From Pseudomonas sp. UBA5706 (GTDB taxonomy: Bacteria; Pseudomonadota; Gammaproteobacteria; Pseudomonadales; Pseudomonadaceae), in assembly GCF_002419965.1 (NCBI RefSeq), contig NZ_DIHC01000004.1:23054-87053 (forward strand): a stretch of 64,000 nt of DNA, read 5' to 3'. Below are positions 26,733-35,631 of this stretch, in pieces. Every line of letters begins with the position of its first letter. The first letter of the stretch is position 1. The position numbers were made by a program, and so were the translations under genes. The notes under the pieces were generated by a model. That model had not been told where the DNA came from. It made no database searches and saw nothing but the letters and a program-made list of their open reading frames with translations.

Positions 26733-27422
26733 TCAAAACTGATGCTGCCGATCCAGTTCGATGGCCTTGTCCAGCGCCTCCAGAAACGCCCGGCGTACCT
26801 TGAGCTTGGTCTGGCTGTGAGCCTTCATGTTGATCTTCTTCAACTGCAGGGCCACGGTACGGGCTGCGTCAGTGAGCTCTTCCGGGGCGACGATTCTGTC
26901 CAGGAACCCGGCTTGCAATGCGCCTTTGGGGTCGTACATTTCGCCATTGATCACCGAGCGACCGAATGCGCTATTGCTCAGGCGGTCACGGGCCAGCTCG
27001 ATGCCGGCACTGTGCATGGTCATGCCGATTTGCACTTCGTTCAGGCCGATGCTGTACGTGCCTTCGACGCCGATGCGGTAGTCCCCCGACAACAGCAAGA
27101 ACGCACCCTTGGCTACGGCGTGGCCGCCGCAGGCGATGACGATTGGGAAGGGGTGTGACAGCATGCGCCGCGCCAGGGTCGAACCGGCTTCGACCAGATC
27201 CAGCGCCGCTTGCGGGCTTGAGGTCATGATCTTTAGGTCATAGCCGCCGGAGAGAATGCCGGGTTGACCGGTTATGATTACCACCGCCCGATCCTTTTCT
27301 GCCTGGTCCAGCGCGGCATTGAAGGCAGCGACGACTTCATTGCTGATGGCATTGACCTTGCCATTGCTCAGGGTCAGCGTGGCGATGCCGTCCTCCAGCT
27401 GATACGCGACCAAATCATTCAT
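26733..27422 (-). CDS. crotonase / enoyl-CoA hydratase-isomerase family protein
   Basis: 229 aa crotonase domain. Oxyanion-hole segments are LSGGYDLKIM and CGGHAVAKGAFLLLSGDYRI. Typical hydratases have two catalytic Glu at about the GLNEVQIGMTM segment; only one (in LNEV) is evident, so hydratase versus isomerase is open. The order relative to corA and the acyltransferase is similar to that near PA1748. Possible auxiliary role in fatty-acid degradation. Confidence 0.92.
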   Translation of the reverse strand: MNDLVAYQLEDGIATLTLSNGKVNAISNEVVAAFNAALDQAEKDRAVVIITGQPGILSGGYDLKIMTSSPQAALDLVEAGSTLARRMLSHPFPIVIACGGHAVAKGAFLLLSGDYRIGVEGTYSIGLNEVQIGMTMHSAGIELARDRLSNSAFGRSVINGEMYDPKGALQAGFLDRIVAPEELTDAARTVALQLKKINMKAHSQTKLKVRRAFLEALDKAIELDRQHQF

Positions 27423-27569
27423 GGGAGCTGTCCTTCTTGTTTTGAGATGGCGCAGACGTTACTCACCCCACGGGGCAAGGTAAAGCGCAAAGGATGACTG
27501 ATGAGTCAAGGTTTCGGGCCGCATGCAGGGCAATAAAGGGCGGCCCGAGGGGAAGGAGCAGGGCGGGTG

Positions 27570-27863
27570 TTATTCCTCGACCGCGTTCAATTCGCAGTAC
27601 TCATGCCAATTCATGTCCAGCGCTTCGGCCGCTTCCTTGTGTATGGCCACGCGCACCGCCTTGATCTCTTCTTCGGACCTGCTGCTGAACCTCAAGGCCA
27701 GTTCCCAGGTTGCGATGTTCAAGGCATCGGCTTCATCTTCGAACGCCCATAGGGTCTGCTTTTGCTGGTCTTCGTGACTTAGGCCCTGAATTTCTTGCTG
27801 CAACGTCGGATTGGTCACGATGTACTTGGGCAGGGCATCTACGATCCAGTCTTCTTTATTCAT
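27570..27863 (-). CDS. hypothetical small acidic protein
   Basis: 97 aa, helical and acidic, starting MNKEDWIVDALPKYIVTNPT; I do not recognise a domain with certainty. AGATCTACC upstream gives a weak AGG-type ribosome site. Conserved-looking Trp residues (WAFEDEADALNIATWELALR) and normal codon use support a real gene. Confidence 0.75.
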   Translation of the reverse strand: MNKEDWIVDALPKYIVTNPTLQQEIQGLSHEDQQKQTLWAFEDEADALNIATWELALRFSSRSEEEIKAVRVAIHKEAAEALDMNWHEYCELNAVEE

Positions 27864-27999
27864 CTGAGGTAGATCTCCTGTGGTTCGAGCTGACGTGTTG
27901 AATGGTAAGGATTAGCACGTGAAGCTCGATTGTGCGGGATGTCCGCCGCTCATGCCAGACGCAGATGGGCCGTCCGTCGTGCTGAAATCTGGCTGCTTC

Positions 28000-28032
28000 A
28001 AAATGCAAAGGGCCCACTTGCGGCGGGCCCTT
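28000..28032 (-). terminator. rho-independent terminator of the permease gene
   Basis: AAGGGCCC at 28008-28015 pairs with GGGCCCTT at 28025-28032; on the complement the stem is followed by TGCATTTT. It lies 20 bases past the stop of the leftward permease gene. Confidence 0.75.
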
Positions 28033-28052
28033 CATCTGAAGCACCGGGCGTG

Positions 28053-29555
28053 TCAGTCAATGGCCATGGGCTCTTTGAGGTTGCGATGGGCACTGTCGCC
28101 CAGTAGTGGGTGCGGGCCGTAAGCGCCATACACACCGATCGGCTCCGGGAATGTGCGCAGCAGAGTGATGTACAGCAATGCTGCCAGGCCAAGGGTGATC
28201 GGCAGGCTGACGTCGATACCGCCCGCCAGATTGCCCAGCGGCCCCACGAACTGCCCCGGCAGATTGACGAAGCACAGGCCTACCGCCGCGCTCGGGATCC
28301 ACGCTCCCAGGCCGCGCCAGTTCCAGCCATGTTCGAACCAGTAATGGCCGCCGCTCTGACCCCGCGTGAAGACTTGCAGATCCGCCGGATGGTAGAAGCC
28401 GCGACGGATGATCAGCCCGAGCACCATGATCACGATCCAGGGCGTGGTGCAGGTCACGATCAGCACGGCGAAGGTCGACACGCTCTGTACCAGGTTGAAA
28501 GCGAAACGGCCGATGAAGATAAAGGCAATGGCGGCCAGGCCGATCAGAATCGTGGCTTGGGCACGATTGAGCAGGCGCGGGAACATGCTCGACATGTCCA
28601 GGCCCGTACCGTAGAGCGATGTGGTCCCGGTGGACATGCCGCCAATGATCGCGATCAGGCATACCGGCAGGAAGAACCAGCTCGGGGACACGGCCAGCAA
28701 GCCCCCCACGTAGTTGTTATCGGCAATGTACTGCGGTGCCTGGGTGGCGACGATAGTGGCCGTGCACAGGCCGAACAGAAAGGGAATGAGCGTGCACACT
28801 TGCGCCAGAAACACCGAAGCCATGATGCGTTTTTTCGAGGTGTGGCGCGCAATGTAGCGCGACCAGTCCCCGAGGAACGCGCCGAATGAGACCGGGTTGC
28901 TCATCGCCAGCAATGCCGCGCCGATGAAGGCGGCCCAAAAGCCTTCACTGCCTTGATTCACGGTCCCGGCGAAGCTCGCATCGAAACTGCCGTTGAAGGC
29001 GAGGATACCCAGCAGGAACAGGAGGCTGGAGGCAAAGACTGCCACCTTGTTGACCCATAGCATGAAGCGAAAGCCATAAATGCACACCACCAGCACCAGC
29101 GCCGCGAACACCCCATAAGCGATCGCCAGGCTCAGGTCGTTTTCAGGTAACCCGACCATGCGTTTGGCACCGCCGATCAGGGCATCGCCCGAACTCCACA
29201 CTGAAAGCGAAAAGAACGCGATGGCGGTCAGCAGCGACAGGAACGATCCGACGATCCGTCCATGAACGCCGAAATGCGCGCCGGAGGACACGGCATTGTT
29301 GGTGCCGTTGAGCGCTCCAAACAGCCCCATGGGCGCGAGTATGACCGAGCCCAGAACGATGCCAAGGACGATCGACCAGAGCCCCGCCTGGAAAGACAGC
29401 CCGAATAGCACCGGAAAGCTGCCGAGCACCGCCGTGGCAAAGGTATTGGCGCCTCCGAACGTCAGGCGAAACAGATCCAAGGGCGACGCGTCGCGTTGAT
29501 CGTCCGGAATCTGTTCGACACCGAAGCTCTCGATACGGGTAGTGGGATGTGACAT
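28053..29555 (-). CDS. NCS1-family purine/cytosine permease
   Basis: 500 aa with about 12 hydrophobic segments. The features of nucleobase:cation symporter-1 proteins are present: FGVEQIPDDQRDASPLDLF before the first helix, the first-helix motif TFGGANTFATAVLG, and the central SFGAFLGDWSRYIARHTSK. It would import cytosine, purines or a related compound. The neighbouring small NTF2-like gene reads the same way but 190 bases upstream. Substrate unknown. Confidence 0.92.
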   Translation of the reverse strand: MSHPTTRIESFGVEQIPDDQRDASPLDLFRLTFGGANTFATAVLGSFPVLFGLSFQAGLWSIVLGIVLGSVILAPMGLFGALNGTNNAVSSGAHFGVHGRIVGSFLSLLTAIAFFSLSVWSSGDALIGGAKRMVGLPENDLSLAIAYGVFAALVLVVCIYGFRFMLWVNKVAVFASSLLFLLGILAFNGSFDASFAGTVNQGSEGFWAAFIGAALLAMSNPVSFGAFLGDWSRYIARHTSKKRIMASVFLAQVCTLIPFLFGLCTATIVATQAPQYIADNNYVGGLLAVSPSWFFLPVCLIAIIGGMSTGTTSLYGTGLDMSSMFPRLLNRAQATILIGLAAIAFIFIGRFAFNLVQSVSTFAVLIVTCTTPWIVIMVLGLIIRRGFYHPADLQVFTRGQSGGHYWFEHGWNWRGLGAWIPSAAVGLCFVNLPGQFVGPLGNLAGGIDVSLPITLGLAALLYITLLRTFPEPIGVYGAYGPHPLLGDSAHRNLKEPMAID

Positions 29556-29744
29556 GAGGGTTTCCTGCGCGCGGTCGTGTTGTTATGAGGCCAGCATTGA
29601 GTGCAAGCCTGTATTGTTCGGCTGGAGCCAGTCCGGCCGTTGCGTGGGCAGTGGTCGGGAAGCCGACCGCAAGTGATGGACATCGTTGTTGTTATGGCGA
29701 ATGCACTGGATCGGCGGGCTCTTCGACCCGCGTGGCGCGACCGT

Positions 29745-30143
29745 CTATTCGGGCTGCGCCGACAAATGCTCGTGACACGCCAGCCAGCGACGACCGTCGT
29801 GACGAAAGACGATGGTTTCCCGCTCCCTGAATTGACTTTCTTCGGTGCCGAATCGCACGCGGGTGGCGACATCGTGCATGAAGATCGCCACATCGCCCTG
29901 CAGGCTGATGTGGACGTTGCTTGACTGGCAGTCGAGCACGGCAAACCCGTCCGCCTGCCAGCCTGCCCACACATCGCGATAAGCGGCGCGGGACAACAGC
30001 GGGGTGGGTAGGGTGTAGAACAGGAACGTGGCGTCGTCACTGAACGCCGCGAAATAGGCGTCGGTGTCGTTGCTGGCGAACGCGGTGATCAACTGGTTGG
30101 CGGCTTGCTGGACGTGTTCGATGAGGTGCGCAGTGGAAGTCAT
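29745..30143 (-). CDS. NTF2/SnoaL-like small protein
   Basis: 132 aa with the cone-shaped NTF2-like pattern: N-terminal helix (QQAANQLITAFASNDTDAYF), AFSDDATFLF, YRDVWAGW, then strands ending FRHDGRRWLACHEHLS. YybH-type proteins of this length are often associated with nucleobase or amino-alcohol metabolism, but no reaction can be assigned. It may form a transcription unit with the NCS1 permease downstream. Confidence 0.87.
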   Translation of the reverse strand: MTSTAHLIEHVQQAANQLITAFASNDTDAYFAAFSDDATFLFYTLPTPLLSRAAYRDVWAGWQADGFAVLDCQSSNVHISLQGDVAIFMHDVATRVRFGTEESQFRERETIVFRHDGRRWLACHEHLSAQPE

Positions 30144-30585
30144 GGCCGTCTCGTTGTTGTGATTCTGGCGATGGGGCTCGACTTTAAGCAGCTCTTACAT
30201 CTCTTAACATCGTTGCCGGCAAATACTTAGTTCAGGAATTTCGGAAGTAAGGGCGGGGAGCTTGCGATGAAATGAGCGTGGCAAACAGCCCACGATGGAG
30301 CGTTTGCTTGCGATAAAGATAGGAGAATCCTCGCTCTTTTGCATTTGCTGGCATGGCGCGGTGGAACCGGGCGCTGGACTGGGGCCTGACCCGCAAGGTC
30401 CGGACACGACGTCGTAGTGACGCTGACCTTGCTTTCGCGGACCGCACGTGAACCACTCGGCGCTGGCCGTTTCAGTCGACCCCTGATCCGCATCGCAGGT
30501 GCCCTCGAACACTCTTTCCCGAACCTTCCCCGTATGGCGCAAAGCGTCTGTCAGGGGAAGGAGCTTTCAGCGCAGCAGTGCAGGT
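30144..30585. other. 442-base intergenic stretch, no gene recognised
   Basis: It lies between the NTF2-like and XRE genes, both leftward. Several overlapping open frames exist on both strands, but none has a ribosome site, a recognisable motif or third-position bias. No terminator of classical form is seen. Confidence 0.45.
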
Positions 30586-31065
30586 TCAGTGGGTTTCGAG
30601 ACCGGCTTTCTGCACCTTTGCCAGGGCCAGTGCCACGAACGTGTCGGCGTCGCCCTGGAGAACCCGCAGATGATCCTCGACGTGGTCAGCGTCATTCTGC
30701 TGCTCCTTGGAGTCGATCAAGCGTGTGACTTCACACAGCGCGCTGGCGGTGACCCAAAGGCTCTGGCGCAATTGACCGATGATTTTCACCACGCTTTCAG
30801 CGCTGTCGTGATCCTCCTCCAGCCGGTCCATCGACGGCAGTATTGGCATTTCCATCCGTTTGCTTGAGTCGCTACCTGTCACCACGTGACCGATATCGAC
30901 GCCAACCGCCGCCACTCGATGTAGATAATCTGCTCGCGGCAGCCGTTGCCCGCTCTCGTAATGACCTTGAGCATTAGCCTCAACCCCCCCAATGGCACCA
31001 AGGGCACTCTGGGTGAGTTTCAGGCGTTTCCTTTCTTGTTTCAGGCGTTTGCCAATACCGTTCAT
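30586..31065 (-). CDS. XRE-family transcriptional regulator
   Basis: 159 aa. N-terminal helix-turn-helix (IGKRLKQERKRLKLTQSALG, then NAQGHYESGQRLPRADYLHR), followed by an unclassified helical C-terminal region (VVKIIGQLRQSLWVTASALC) that may dimerise or sense. AGGAG seven bases upstream fixes the ATG at 31065. The second HTH helix contains VEANAQGHYESG, a form common in Pseudomonas chromosomal and phage-like regulators. No obvious target nearby. Confidence 0.9.
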   Translation of the reverse strand: MNGIGKRLKQERKRLKLTQSALGAIGGVEANAQGHYESGQRLPRADYLHRVAAVGVDIGHVVTGSDSSKRMEMPILPSMDRLEEDHDSAESVVKIIGQLRQSLWVTASALCEVTRLIDSKEQQNDADHVEDHLRVLQGDADTFVALALAKVQKAGLETH

Positions 31066-31586
31066 CAACCTACTCCTGCGAAATTCGCGCCCCTGCTTAG
31101 ACAGGACGCGTAATGGGGGCTGGAATACGGGCTGGGTGATCTACTTTTTTAGAACAAGCCTCGTACTGAGCTGCCACGCCGATTGAGCACAGCAACGGGT
31201 AGACAGTAGCTGTTCGTTTGACTGGATGGGCAGCTTTCCGATGGTCTGTGACAATCCTTCGAAACGGACTACAAAAAACGGCAATAAATCATTCGTTTGG
31301 ATTTGTAGAATATTCATATGGGTGTGGAAAGGTGAGGCGCAAAGAGGGTCTGTGGTGACCCCGCAGTTCGCTCAGTGGACGCGGGCAAGCTTGAATGGAG
31401 CAAAACCGGTAACCAACAACCGTGCGCAGCCCAAATACAGGACGATGGTCGCGATGACCATGAACGCCAACTGACAGCGCAGGAGCCAGCTCTTGCCTGG
31501 TGGCTTTTCAGGTAAGATTTTGCCTTATGGGCAAGCAGCGATGATGACGCTGCCTGAATCGGCACATTGACGGGGCACAGGTGGTG
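31066..31586. other. 521-base AT-richer intergenic stretch
   Basis: Separates the divergent XRE and GNAT genes. Composition is lower in GC than its surroundings (for example CTACAAAAAACGGCAATAAA at 31269-31288). No gene of either strand convinced me. It probably holds both promoters. Confidence 0.45.
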
Positions 31587-32117
31587 ATGGAACGGATCAA
31601 GCTTCGCAAGCTGCAACTCGATGATATCGATGATGAGTATGTTTCCTGGTTCGATAACGCCGACGGACACCTGAGTTATTTTACCGGCAGTGGCAGAACG
31701 TTCTCTCGCGGCGTCATTGTTGATGATTTCCATACCTCCGTCGAAACCGGCCAGTGGGTCTACTACCTGATAGAAAGCGCTTCCGGAGAAAAAATAGGCA
31801 ACGTCAAAATTGGTCCGATGGATCCGCGCAACAAAACATCCGACCTGGTGTGCATGGTCGGTAACCGCAAGTTCCTCGGCAAGGGCATCGCCAAGGCTGC
31901 CATATCGATGGCCAACCAGATTGCCTTTCGAGATTACGATATCAGGCGGCTTCAGGGCGGCATGTACTCGGGGAACATTCCCTCGATAAAAGCTTACACC
32001 GGTGCCGGTTGGTTCGTAGAGGCCACTATGAAGGGGTTCTATCTCGTCGATGGGCAGCCCCAGGACCGAGTTTGCGTTGCGTGCCTGAATCCAAAGTATT
32101 TCCCCGAGGATGCTTAG
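31587..32117 (+). CDS. GNAT-family N-acetyltransferase
   Basis: 176 aa. The acetyl-CoA loop is NRKFLGKGIAKAAISMANQI and the C-terminal motif NIPSIKAYTGAGWFVEA. The N-terminal pattern (IKLRKLQLDDIDDEYVSWF) resembles PseH/FlmH-type acetyltransferases that act on amino-sugar nucleotides. In-frame GTG codons at 31581 and 31584 are alternative starts; no site is strong. It lies beside tRNA-Ser, a frequent place for acquired genes, and its base composition is slightly lower in GC. Confidence 0.88.
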   Translation: MERIKLRKLQLDDIDDEYVSWFDNADGHLSYFTGSGRTFSRGVIVDDFHTSVETGQWVYYLIESASGEKIGNVKIGPMDPRNKTSDLVCMVGNRKFLGKGIAKAAISMANQIAFRDYDIRRLQGGMYSGNIPSIKAYTGAGWFVEATMKGFYLVDGQPQDRVCVACLNPKYFPEDA

Positions 32118-32210
32118 GCGTCGTGAGCGCAAGGAGGTAAGCAGGGGCGTTTGGTGCGAGAGCGCCATATGCCGCTATCGCCCAGGCAAGCGCTGGTGAA
32201 CCTGGCGAGC

Positions 32211-32250
32211 ATGAAAAAGCCCCGGCTCTCGCAAGGAAAGTCGGGGCTTT
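32211..32250 (-). terminator. terminator of tRNA-Ser
   Basis: On the complement AAAGCCCCG (32250-32242) pairs with CGGGGCTTT (32224-32216) and the run continues TTCAT. It starts 16 bases after the tRNA CCA end. Confidence 0.85.
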
Positions 32251-32265
32251 AACGTACATCGAATT

Positions 32266-32355
32266 TGGCGGTGAAGGAGAGATTCGAACTCTCGATACAG
32301 TTTCCTGTATACACACTTTCCAGGCGTGCTCCTTAAGCCACTCGGACACTTCACC
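32266..32355 (-). tRNA. tRNA-Ser (anticodon GGA)
   Basis: The complement folds as a 90-base class II tRNA with encoded CCA. Acceptor stem GGTGAAG/CTTCACC, discriminator G, anticodon loop CTGGAAA with GGA, a long variable arm (TGTATACAGGAAACTGTAT region) and T-loop GTTCGAATC. It reads UCC/UCU serine codons. A promoter and a terminator flank it. Confidence 0.97.
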
Positions 32356-32391
32356 GTATCTCTTCAGACGTTCAGTCTGTCGAGGCGCGCT

Positions 32392-32420
32392 AATGTAGTC
32401 GAAAGTTCTGACGAAGGCAA
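32392..32420 (-). promoter_or_regulatory. sigma-70 promoter of tRNA-Ser with GC-rich discriminator
   Basis: On the complement: TTGCCT, a spacer of exactly 17 bases, TACATT, then AGCGCGCC before the start region. The GC-rich discriminator is typical of stringently controlled stable-RNA promoters. Distance to the tRNA 5' end is about 30 bases. Confidence 0.75.
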
Positions 32421-32605
32421 AACTTTTTTTCAGAATTTTCATGCGCTTAAGCAAAAATGCGCAAGGCGCTGACTTCACTGCGAAGGTCGGGGCTTCGTCT
32501 GGAGCAGACAAGCCTGCCAATCAGGCGCCAGAGCAGGCGCTGATGGTCAAGCCGAACAGGGTCGGTATGCCCCTGCAAAGAACTTTTTGTCACAACGAGA
32601 GAACC

Positions 32606-33169
32606 ATGGAACTACACCGCAAGGCCGCGCTGGTCATCATCGACATGCAGCAAGGCATCCATCATCCAAAACTGGGGCGGCGCAACAATCCCCAGGCCGA
32701 GCAGCGAATGCTGGCTTTACTTGGCGCCTGGCGCGAGACCGGGCGTACGGTAATCCATGTACGGCACTTTTCCCGCTCGCCGGATTCGGTGTTCTGGCCC
32801 AGGCAGCCTGGTGTGGAATTTCAGCCGGCGTTTCTGCCATGGGACGGGGAAGGGGAGTTGCACAAGCAGGTGCCGGATGCGTTCTGCCATTCGGCGCTGG
32901 AAGGCTGGCTGCGCGCGGACGGGATCGATCAGGTGGTGGTCGTGGGTGTGGTGACCAACAATTCAGTCGAATCCACGGCGCGTGCGGGGGGCAACCTGGG
33001 ATTCGAAGTCATCGTGCCCCACGACGCCTGTTATACCTTCGACGGCGCGGATTTTTTTGGCCTACCGCGCAGTGCCGAAGAGATTCATGCCATGTCGCTG
33101 GCGAACCTGCACGGTGAATATGCCCGTGTGGTGGCGACCGAAGATATTTTGCAGAGCCTTACCCGGTGA
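32606..33169 (+). CDS. isochorismatase-family hydrolase with Ser in the nucleophile position
   Basis: 187 aa. Asp13 (LVIIDMQQGIH) and Lys87 (LHKQVPDAF) of the family triad are present. The third member is normally Cys in a TxxCVexTar motif; here it reads VTNNSVESTARAGGNLGF, with Ser120. Some relatives use non-Cys chemistry, so activity is uncertain. The ATG at 32606 follows ACGAGAGAA. Substrate unknown. Confidence 0.9.
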   Translation: MELHRKAALVIIDMQQGIHHPKLGRRNNPQAEQRMLALLGAWRETGRTVIHVRHFSRSPDSVFWPRQPGVEFQPAFLPWDGEGELHKQVPDAFCHSALEGWLRADGIDQVVVVGVVTNNSVESTARAGGNLGFEVIVPHDACYTFDGADFFGLPRSAEEIHAMSLANLHGEYARVVATEDILQSLTR

Positions 33170-33260
33170 CCGGCCAATGCAATAGCCGCTCGGCTTGCCC
33201 GTGGCGGCGGTCTTGATAACGCTGCCGCGGGTCAGCCGGACGGCCCGGGGAAACCTATCT

Positions 33261-35198
33261 TTACAGGCGGAACCGGGCCATCTGGGCTGCGAGGTGCTCT
33301 GCCTGTTCCGACAGTTTCCGGCAATCCTGCAGACAGGCTTTGACGTCGCTGGCCGTGGATTGCGCCAGGTCGGCAATGCCTTGCACGTTACGGTTGATCT
33401 CCTCGGTCACGGTGCTCTGCTCTTCGGTGGCGGCGGCTACCTGATGATTGCGGTCGGTAAGCTGCTCGACATGCCCGGCGATCGCATCCAGCGAATTGCC
33501 GGTGCGCCGGCTGGCTTCAACGCCGGTACCCGTGGCCGCCTGACCGGCACGCATTGAGGTGACGGCCTGATCGGCGCCGCTTTTCAGCTCGCCCATCATC
33601 TGCTGGATTTCCGCGGTGGCGCTCTGGGTGCGGCCGGCCAGGGTGCGCACCTCATCGGCGACCACCGCAAACCCACGTCCCATCTCGCCCGCGCGCGCCG
33701 CTTCGATGGCTGCGTTCAGGGCCAGCAGGTTGGTCTGCTCGGAGATGCTGCGAATCACGCTGAGCACCTGATCAATGGTGGAAATCTGCGTGGCGAGGTT
33801 TTCCACAGCGCCCGCTGCGGTGCCGACGCCGTCGGACATGCTTTGGATATGGTCGATGGATTCGCCCACGACCTTCTTGGCAGACACTGCCTCCTGGTGA
33901 GTGCTGCGCGACACGTCGGCAGCTGCACCAGCGTTGCGGGCGATTTCCTGCACCGTCAGGCCCATTTCGTGGACAGCCGTGGCGACCATGTCGGTCATCT
34001 GTTGTTGCTTGAGCGCACGACTTGAGGTGCTGTCGACCACCCGTGCGACATCCACAACGCTGTGACGCAATTGTTCACTGGTCTTGAGCGCGTCGCCGAT
34101 CAACAGGCGCAGGCTTTCGATGAAACGGTTGAAACCACGGGCCAGGTCGCCTAGCTCGTTGGCGCGGCTGTCATCCAGGCGACGCGTCAGGTCGCCCTGG
34201 CCACCGCCGATATCCACCAGCGCCGTGGTCACTTGCCGGATCGGTCGGACGATCCCGCGCGCGATCCAGGCGACGAAACCCAGGAAGCACAGCACCACTG
34301 CAAGGCTGATCGCCGAAATGGTCGCCAAGGCCTGCTTCGCCGTGCCATAGACCTCCGCCAGCGGCACCTCGCTGACCAATGTCCAGCCCAGCGACGCCAC
34401 CGGCTTGGCCACGGCCACATATGCAAGGCCGTTACGCTCGAACTCCAGCGCCTGCCCATCACCGCTATGGCTTAACAAGGTGCCAGCAGCGGATTCGCCG
34501 ACAAGTTGGGCCAGCGATTGGCGATCATTGAAGTCCGCGTTCGGATGAACCTTGATCTTGCCGTCGGGACTGACCAGGTACACCTGGCCGTCCTTGCCGA
34601 AATGGAAGTCGCGGACCATTTGCGACAGCGCAGTCATGCCAAAGCCCAGGCCCGCCACGCCAACCACGCTGCCGTTGTGTTCGATGCGCTGATTAATGAA
34701 CAGCGTCGGCACCTTGGTGGTGGCATCGATGTCGATATCCAGCGAACGCTGCTTGTGGCTGTCCAGAAAACCGTAGAACCAAGCGTTTTCCGCCGGGCCG
34801 CGTTGCAGTGTGCGGTCTGCACCTTTGTTCGTGATGTAGTGGCCACTGTCCGTGGCGACAATGAAGGTGGTCAGCGCGTTGTGCTGTTCCTTGATGCTTG
34901 CCAGATAGCGGATGAATGATGGCTGTTGCGTCGGATCTTCGCCGCTGGCCAGCCAGTCGGAGACCAGCGTGTTGCCGGCAATGTCGCCCGCGGCTGTCAG
35001 AGGCGCTGCCAGCAGGCGTTCGAGGTCGTTGCGGATGGCTTCGACGCTGGCTGGCATGGCTTGTTGCAGCAGATACCGGTCAGTCAGTTTGTTGAGCGCA
35101 TAGGCGTAGATACCGATGACGATCAGGCTGCTGATCACCAGCGCAGCGCCCATGCTCAGTGTCAGTTGCCACTGAATACTTCTTCGCCAGACAGGCAT
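33261..35198 (-). CDS. methyl-accepting chemotaxis protein with periplasmic Cache domain
   Basis: 645 aa. First transmembrane segment (LTLSMGAALVISSLIVIGIY), a periplasmic dCache sensor (about 35-280) with FIVATDSGHYITNKGADRTL and KVPTLFINQRIEH, a second membrane segment (ISLAVVLCFLGFVAWIARG), a HAMP domain, and the cytoplasmic signalling domain with the hairpin tip SEQTNLLALNAAIEAARAGE. GGAG eight bases upstream fixes the ATG at 35198. No pentapeptide methylation tether is seen at the C-terminus (ends MARFRL). The ligand is likely a small organic molecule. Confidence 0.95.
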   Translation of the reverse strand: MPVWRRSIQWQLTLSMGAALVISSLIVIGIYAYALNKLTDRYLLQQAMPASVEAIRNDLERLLAAPLTAAGDIAGNTLVSDWLASGEDPTQQPSFIRYLASIKEQHNALTTFIVATDSGHYITNKGADRTLQRGPAENAWFYGFLDSHKQRSLDIDIDATTKVPTLFINQRIEHNGSVVGVAGLGFGMTALSQMVRDFHFGKDGQVYLVSPDGKIKVHPNADFNDRQSLAQLVGESAAGTLLSHSGDGQALEFERNGLAYVAVAKPVASLGWTLVSEVPLAEVYGTAKQALATISAISLAVVLCFLGFVAWIARGIVRPIRQVTTALVDIGGGQGDLTRRLDDSRANELGDLARGFNRFIESLRLLIGDALKTSEQLRHSVVDVARVVDSTSSRALKQQQMTDMVATAVHEMGLTVQEIARNAGAAADVSRSTHQEAVSAKKVVGESIDHIQSMSDGVGTAAGAVENLATQISTIDQVLSVIRSISEQTNLLALNAAIEAARAGEMGRGFAVVADEVRTLAGRTQSATAEIQQMMGELKSGADQAVTSMRAGQAATGTGVEASRRTGNSLDAIAGHVEQLTDRNHQVAAATEEQSTVTEEINRNVQGIADLAQSTASDVKACLQDCRKLSEQAEHLAAQMARFRL

Positions 35199-35631
35199 AG
35201 AAAAAACTCCGCAAATGCAAGCGCACAACCACGATGGAACAGTGCCGCTGATACGCCCGGAGCAATAAGCGGGCCAGGAAGTTGATCATGTAGTCAGGTC
35301 GTGCGAGGCCGCCGTGCAAGCGTCACGAAACAAGGGTCAGCTGCGCCGGCCAATAATAAAGACGCTGTTAGGGTACTCAGGCTGTGTACAACATTGGACG
35401 TTTTTGGAGCGACTTTTGAGAGATGCGCAAAAAAATGGCGAATGGCGCTGGTGTTTGCCTTGGGCCTGCCATTCGGCTGACGCATACCGGTGAGCGCAAA
35501 ATCCCATGGTGTACGACCTCTTGCTCAGGAGAGGCGGCATCTTTGGAAGCCTTGGGGGCTGAGAGTCAGCTGTGAGCAAGCTCGCGCCTTTTGCTCAGGT
35601 TCTTCGGCGCGAGGTGCGTTAGCGTCCGAGC
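35199..35631. other. 433-base intergenic stretch, no gene recognised
   Basis: It lies between two leftward genes (SulP permease and chemoreceptor). Open frames in it are short and unsupported. The section next to 35199 should contain the chemoreceptor promoter. No clear terminator for the chemoreceptor is on this side. Confidence 0.45.

Noticed and set aside
30144..30585. Overlapping short frames on both strands
   Set aside because: None has a ribosome site or consistent third-position GC; treated as intergenic.
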